Source of the DNA: Erysipelothrix sp. UBA3377
Lineage (GTDB): Bacteria > Bacillota_I > Bacilli_A > Erysipelotrichales > Erysipelotrichaceae
Length of the DNA stretch: 10,091 nt
Assembly: GCA_002359085.1 (NCBI GenBank)
Contig: DEQB01000026.1
Location: 15,536-25,626, forward strand
Direction of reading: 5' to 3'
The notes beneath the pieces are model-generated. The model saw nothing but the letters and a program-made list of their open reading frames with translations, was not told the DNA's origin and searched no databases. A program made the position numbers and the translations under genes. Below are positions 7,759 through 10,091 of the stretch, piece after piece. The first letter of the stretch is position 1; the number at the start of each line of letters is the position of its first letter.

Positions 7759-7787
7759 AAAAAAGAATAAGGCACGCCTTATTCTTT
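7759..7787 (-). terminator. Intrinsic terminator over the jag stop codon
   Basis: On the minus strand AAAGAATAAGG (7787-7777), loop CGTG, CCTTATTCTTT (7772-7762), a perfect 11-bp stem, with a six-U run (7764-7759) shared between stem and tail. The jag stop codon TAA (7781-7779) is in the 5' arm. The pth ribosome binding site begins only 4-5 nt after the U-run. Confidence 0.8.
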
Positions 7788-8393
7788 AGATTCTTCATAA
7801 AAGATTTTTAAATGACGGTTATTACCTTGTCCTTCACTTTCAGTACGAATGTTTTTCATTCCTGAAAGTTCCTTATGAATGATACGACGCTCATCATTTG
7901 GCATCGGATCAAGGGATGCTGCAACCTTTGTTCTTTGAACAGTCTTTGCAACACGACGTCCTATGTTCTTCAGTTTTTGGTAACGATCTTGTTTATAGTT
8001 GTTGATATCTACCATCACATAGAAACGACGTTTAAATGTTGAATTAATAACTTGTCTAAGCAAGGTATTAATCCCTTGGAGCGAACGTCCGTTTTTACCG
8101 ATTAAAATTGCATTGTTTTCAGCATTAAGCGAAATATTAACATTATTTTTAACGACTTCAGTCTCAACTTCTACATCTTGACCCAATCCTTCAAAGAAAG
8201 CATTCAAATAATCATCAATGTAGTCTTTCACATCTGAGGGCGCAAAAACTTCCGCAGTCACTGAAGCACCGAATCCTAAGAATCCTTGTTTCTCCTCAGT
8301 AATAAAGTACGTCAATGTTTCACGTTCTACATTTTTTTCTTTTGCAACTTTATTTAAAATATCATCTAAAGTTTTTCCGGTATATACGTTCAT
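7779..8393 (-). CDS. jag: RNA-binding protein Jag/KhpB (SpoIIIJ-associated)
   Basis: A 204-residue protein with all three modules of the family: Jag-N domain (about 1-50, with EEKQGFLGFGAS), a KH RNA-binding domain (about 75-133, loop GKNGRSLQGIN at 99-109) and an R3H domain (about 137-200) with the Arg169-X3-His173 pair in DERRIIHKEL. In streptococci and relatives KhpB pairs with KhpA to bind RNA and influence cell-wall growth and division. Its place directly after yidC is conserved in Firmicutes. I chose ATG 8393 because GGAGG (8403-8399) lies 5 nt upstream. An in-frame ATG at 8405 would overlap its own purine-rich site with almost no spacing. The gap to yidC is 23 nt, so they share a transcript. 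Confidence 0.92.
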   Translation of the reverse strand: MNVYTGKTLDDILNKVAKEKNVERETLTYFITEEKQGFLGFGASVTAEVFAPSDVKDYIDDYLNAFFEGLGQDVEVETEVVKNNVNISLNAENNAILIGKNGRSLQGINTLLRQVINSTFKRRFYVMVDINNYKQDRYQKLKNIGRRVAKTVQRTKVAASLDPMPNDERRIIHKELSGMKNIRTESEGQGNNRHLKIFYEESKE

Positions 8394-8416
8394 TTTATCC
8401 TCCATTTCCTTATGTC

Positions 8417-9274
8417 TTATTTTTCATTTACATATTTGTGGTTAATGTATAGGGTTTGAATCAAGCGGGTCATCGCTGAAATTCCCCAGTAAACACTCAT
8501 TCCAATATTCCAATTGAATGCGAAGAGTGTAATCATACCCAATGAGAAAATCATCATAGTTTGAGGATTTGTTCCCTGAGGTTGGGCTTGATTTCTGTGA
8601 CGGTTTTTCTTGTTTTGTAGGTATTGTGGTAAGAACATGGACAATGCCTGAGAAATAACCATAACAATATAGATTACAATATATACATAGTTTAAGCTCG
8701 CAAATCCATCTTTAGGTGTTCCTGATAATGCGTGTCCTAAAAATGAACCATTGATAATTAAGTCAGCACGTTGTACTGCTTGGAAAACTGCAAGTACCAT
8801 TGGTAACTGAAGGAATAGTGGAACCAATGATCCCATCATATTAACATCATGTTTTTCATACAACTTTTGAATTTCTGATGCTTGTTGCATTTGTGCATTG
8901 CGATCATCTTTCTTATGTTTGTATTTTTCTTGAATTCTATTTACTTCAGGTTGAATGATTTGCATTTTTTGTTGTTGCACTGTTGATTTGATGGTTGAAC
9001 GAAGTTTAACCAAGTCAATCAAGATTGTAACAATAATCAAGGACCAAAACGCACCCGTGTAATTTGCTACAAAGTTAAATAATTGTGCAATGGGCCAAAT
9101 GATAAAGATTGCAAACCAACCGTATCCTTCTTTACCCCATGGAAAACTGTCACCCAAGCGGATGATATACTCTTCAAAAATTTCTCCAGTTTCTGGATTT
9201 ATGACACTCTTACAGCCCACCAGAACGACAAGCAGTAGTGCCAGTGCGATATACTTTTTATATTTTTTAAACAT
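8417..9274 (-). CDS. yidC: Membrane protein insertase YidC (OxaA/SpoIIIJ type), lipoprotein
   Basis: Inserts and folds membrane proteins, alone or with Sec. The 285-residue protein starts with a lipoprotein signal (basic MFKKYKK, hydrophobic stretch, lipobox LVGC with Cys21), then the Gram-positive five-segment core: membrane segments near 53-70, 74-91, 149-167, 196-215 and 240-270, with a basic cytoplasmic hairpin (about 95-145, IIQPEVNRIQEKY) between the first two core helices and MIFSLGMITLFAF late in the protein. The basic tail is short. The groove arginine expected in VTILIR is replaced by Asp87 (VTILID), with Lys90 and Arg92 a turn further on. The AGGAG site (9287-9283) lies 8 nt before ATG 9274. 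The 27-nt gap to rnpA and 23-nt gap to jag indicate one operon. Confidence 0.93.
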   Translation of the reverse strand: MFKKYKKYIALALLLVVLVGCKSVINPETGEIFEEYIIRLGDSFPWGKEGYGWFAIFIIWPIAQLFNFVANYTGAFWSLIIVTILIDLVKLRSTIKSTVQQQKMQIIQPEVNRIQEKYKHKKDDRNAQMQQASEIQKLYEKHDVNMMGSLVPLFLQLPMVLAVFQAVQRADLIINGSFLGHALSGTPKDGFASLNYVYIVIYIVMVISQALSMFLPQYLQNKKNRHRNQAQPQGTNPQTMMIFSLGMITLFAFNWNIGMSVYWGISAMTRLIQTLYINHKYVNEK

Positions 9275-9301
9275 TCCTCTATCTCCTAATCATACGTCAA
9301 C

Positions 9302-9628
9302 TTATATTTTAACTTGTTTGAGTAGTTTTTCCAAGTCTTTTTGATTATCTTGAAATGAACGACCCAAATACTTTTTGCGAACAATAATAATATGGTCTAC
9401 TTTTGAATCCTGTAAGCGCAAAGGACGCAGCATTGTTCTAATTTGGCGCTTTGTTTTATTTCTAAAAACTGCATTTCCGAGTTTCTTAGGAACGGATATA
9501 CCAACACGTGCATGGGGTTCCTTTTTTGTTTTCGTATAAATAACGTAGGAATCTGATCCTACAGACTTTCGATGACGAAGAATTTCATCGAACTCACGTG
9601 TGCTTTTGACTCTGTTTTCTTTTTTCAT
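9302..9628 (-). CDS. rnpA: Ribonuclease P protein component
   Basis: The protein cofactor of RNase P, which helps the catalytic RNA bind precursor tRNA and trim its 5' leader. The 108-residue product has the expected basic composition, the NRVKSTREFDEIL N-terminus and the diagnostic RNR region GNAVFRNKTKRQIR (51-64). ATG 9628 gives the usual family N-terminus, but no normal ribosome binding site precedes it: the only candidate, GGGTGG (9649-9644), is 15 nt away and lies in the 3' arm of the hairpin after rpmH. No ATG, GTG or TTG is available upstream in frame before a stop. Translation is therefore probably weak or depends on readthrough and hairpin opening, which fits the low need for this protein compared with L34. 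Confidence 0.94.
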   Translation of the reverse strand: MKKENRVKSTREFDEILRHRKSVGSDSYVIYTKTKKEPHARVGISVPKKLGNAVFRNKTKRQIRTMLRPLRLQDSKVDHIIIVRKKYLGRSFQDNQKDLEKLLKQVKI

Positions 9629-9630
9629 AA

Positions 9631-9663
9631 TTAAAATAAAAAGCCACCCTTGCGGGTGACTTT
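9631..9663 (-). terminator. Strong hairpin terminator or attenuator between rpmH and rnpA
   Basis: On the minus strand AAAGTCACCC (9663-9654), GNRA-type loop GCAA, GGGTGGCTTT (9649-9640): a 10-bp stem with one G-U pair, then TTATTTTAATT. It begins one base after the rpmH stop codon (9667-9665) and ends 11 bases before the rnpA start. Since rnpA has no separate promoter that I can see, the hairpin is probably a partial terminator that lowers rnpA-yidC-jag relative to rpmH. A comparable attenuation between rpmH and rnpA is known in Escherichia coli. Confidence 0.78.
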
Positions 9664-9664
9664 A

Positions 9665-9799
9665 TTAAACTGCCAACTTACTTCTTCCTTTTGATCTACG
9701 GCGTGCTAGAACACGGCGTCCACCGACTGTTTTCATACGTGCTCTAAAACCGTGGGTCTTTTGGCGTTTTCGTTTACTTGGCTGATACGTTCTCTTCAT
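9665..9799 (-). CDS. rpmH: 50S ribosomal protein L34
   Basis: A complete 44-residue L34: MKRTYQPSKRKRQKTHGFR at the N-terminus, then RMKTVGGRRVLARRRSKGR, exactly the family pattern and length. It is a highly basic protein buried in 23S rRNA of the large subunit. ATG 9799 follows a strong GGAGGTGG site (9813-9806). The frame stays open upstream to 9889, but that part spans the promoter and does not resemble L34. It is the first gene of the rpmH-rnpA-yidC-jag run, next to the chromosome origin in most Firmicutes, and here it lies about 140 bases from the end of an insertion sequence. Confidence 0.97.
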   Translation of the reverse strand: MKRTYQPSKRKRQKTHGFRARMKTVGGRRVLARRRSKGRSKLAV

Positions 9800-9850
9800 A
9801 GAAAACCACCTCCAGTTCTTCAAATTTATACGAAGAGCAAATGCTTTAAA

Positions 9851-9879
9851 AGTATATAAGAATTTTTGATCGATGTCAA
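9851..9879 (-). promoter_or_regulatory. Sigma-A-type promoter for the rpmH operon
   Basis: On the minus strand a perfect TTGACA (9879-9874), a 17-base spacer and TATACT (9856-9851, five of six). Transcription should start near 9844, giving a leader of about 45 nt. That leader contains a small possible hairpin (TCTTC at 9836-9832 with GAAGA at 9821-9817) and the strong L34 ribosome binding site. This is the best promoter in the window, as expected for a ribosomal protein gene. Confidence 0.82.
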
Positions 9880-9937
9880 CGAATGTCACGAAAATAGAAA
9901 AATATTATTATTTTTGATGTTTTTCATTTATATATAA
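9880..9937. other. AT-rich flank between the rpmH promoter and the insertion sequence
   Basis: This gene-free stretch is strongly AT-rich and holds no open frame, no DnaA box (TTATCCACA or one-mismatch version) and no terminator that I can find. In related genomes the rpmH side of dnaA has such AT-rich DNA, so this may be the remnant of the rpmH-dnaA intergenic region. Its last eight bases (9930-9937, ATATATAA) are the predicted target-site duplicate of the insertion sequence, which can only be tested at the other end of the element. Confidence 0.45.
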
Positions 9938-9962
9938 GTCAAGTCCTTAATTTTGTGTAAAA
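9938..9962. repeat. Terminal inverted repeat of the IS256-family element
   Basis: Plus-strand sequence beginning GTCAAGTCC and ending TTTTGTGTAAAA. From memory, the IS256 terminal repeat has AAGTCC, a variable AT-rich centre and TTGTGTAAAA in the same spacing; about 18 of the inner 22 positions agree. The exact outer boundary (9936-9940) is uncertain because the opposite end is not in view. Confidence 0.7.
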
Positions 9963-9971
9963 TGCTATAAT
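9963..9971 (+). promoter_or_regulatory. Extended -10 element pointing into the insertion sequence (antisense)
   Basis: TGCTATAAT is a perfect extended -10 motif on the plus strand just inside the terminal repeat. A -35 at normal spacing (around 9943-9948, GTCCTT) is poor. If active, it would transcribe antisense to the transposase gene. It is a single motif in AT-rich DNA, so it may be chance. Confidence 0.25.
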
Positions 9972-9984
9972 GTATATTATTATT

Positions 9985-10091
9985 TTATTTTGATACATCA
10001 TTATGAGTATAATTGATGTATCTTCTTGTACTTGTTGACCATTCTTCATCAATATCTATAAGCATCGCACCGATTAATCTATCTGCTGATT
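9985..10091 (-). CDS. IS256-family transposase, C-terminal fragment (runs off the window)
   Basis: Reading in from the right edge, 34 codons followed by TAA give SADRLIGAMLIDIDEEW, then STSTRRYINYTHNDVSK. This aligns well with the recalled C-terminus of the IS256 transposase (SANRLIGAVLMDLHDEW, then a short linker and RKYINF). IS256-family (mutator-type) transposases are DDE enzymes that move by copy-out, paste-in through a circular intermediate. The catalytic residues are outside the window. The stop lies 47 bases from the outer end of the terminal repeat, normal spacing for the family. The short frame escapes simple ORF calling because it has no start here. The final codons overlap a near-perfect palindrome. 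Confidence 0.85.
   Translation of the reverse strand, partial: SADRLIGAMLIDIDEEWSTSTRRYINYTHNDVSK
9992..10022. repeat. Inverted repeat at the 3' end of the transposase gene
   Basis: GATACATCATTAT (9992-10004) and ATAATTGATGTATC (10009-10022) are inverse copies with one unpaired base, separated by GAGT: a 13-bp stem with a bulge. The last codons of the transposase encode it. No U-run follows on either strand, so it is not a classical terminator. It could fold in the transposase mRNA or block transcripts entering from outside. Confidence 0.6.

Larger units (their letters stand above)
9938..10091 (-). mobile_element. IS256-family insertion sequence, transposase-3' end only
   Basis: The element runs off the right edge. 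Two independent signs agree: the last 34 codons of an IS256-type transposase (10089-9985) and, 22-46 bases beyond its stop, a terminal inverted repeat (9938-9962) resembling the IS256 end, with shared AAGTCC and TTGTGTAAAA blocks. The element lies upstream of the rpmH promoter, in the place where dnaA/oriC is expected. Completeness and activity cannot be judged from this fragment. Confidence 0.82.

Noticed and set aside
2224..9344. Plus-strand open frames of 60-85 codons (for example 2224-2454, 5272-5475, 6455-6700, 9090-9344)
   Set aside because: All lie opposite strongly conserved minus-strand genes, have no family resemblance and no convincing ribosome binding site. They are antisense shadows.
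9800..9889. Upstream in-frame extension of rpmH by 30 codons
   Set aside because: It would place the promoter inside the gene and does not resemble L34. The strong GGAGGTGG site fixes ATG 9799.
9911..9942. Outward promoter formed by TTGACT at the IS end reading toward rpmH
   Set aside because: The -35-like TTGACT spans the IS junction, but no -10 lies at 16-18 bases (the positions read CATCAA or similar), and rpmH has its own near-perfect promoter.
9954..9962. TTTTACACA (minus strand) as a DnaA box
   Set aside because: It has two mismatches to TTATCCACA and is fully explained as the inner part of the IS256-type terminal repeat, which carries this block in general.

Overview
The window is a compact, low-GC stretch in which every recognisable gene lies on the minus strand. 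It is the conserved rpmH-rnpA-yidC-jag block that sits beside the chromosome origin in Firmicutes, followed by pth-mfd-rqcP-divIC, a YczE-like membrane protein, tmk-holB-rsmI and the first 19 codons of guaC. TGA ends holB, mfd and rqcP, so the code is standard table 11, not the mycoplasma code. Genes that separate these neighbours in Bacillus (spoVT, yabP, yabQ; yaaQ, yaaR, ricT, yabA) are absent here. The protein sequences and gene order suggest a non-sporulating Erysipelotrichia-like Firmicute, perhaps Erysipelothrix or a relative; this placement is inference.

Layout from the right, in the direction of transcription. 9938-10091 is the end of an IS256-family insertion sequence: 34 C-terminal transposase codons plus a terminal inverted repeat, lying where dnaA/oriC would be expected. 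9800-9937 is an AT-rich leader with a near-consensus promoter for rpmH. rpmH (L34) ends in a strong hairpin with a GCAA loop. rnpA, yidC and jag follow, and a terminator covers the jag stop codon. pth, mfd and rqcP overlap or abut (20-nt and 4-nt overlaps). divIC has its own promoter and a terminator over its stop. Then come the YczE-like gene, tmk, holB and rsmI, tightly packed and ending in a terminator over the rsmI stop. guaC starts after its own promoter.

Most of the genes serve translation (L34, RNase P protein, peptidyl-tRNA hydrolase, RqcP, RsmI), membrane insertion (YidC), RNA-binding and envelope control (Jag/KhpB), DNA replication and repair (Tmk, HolB, Mfd) and division (DivIC). 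The content is mostly housekeeping and I found no undescribed defence or metabolic system. The points worth a second look are the IS at the presumed origin, an Asp in place of the conserved groove Arg in YidC, a Pth with GGQKG in place of GGHNG, and compact hairpin terminators that overlap stop codons and sit directly in front of the next gene's ribosome binding site. There are no tRNA or rRNA genes, no CRISPR array and no credible plus-strand gene. No gene-free stretch reaches 300 bases.
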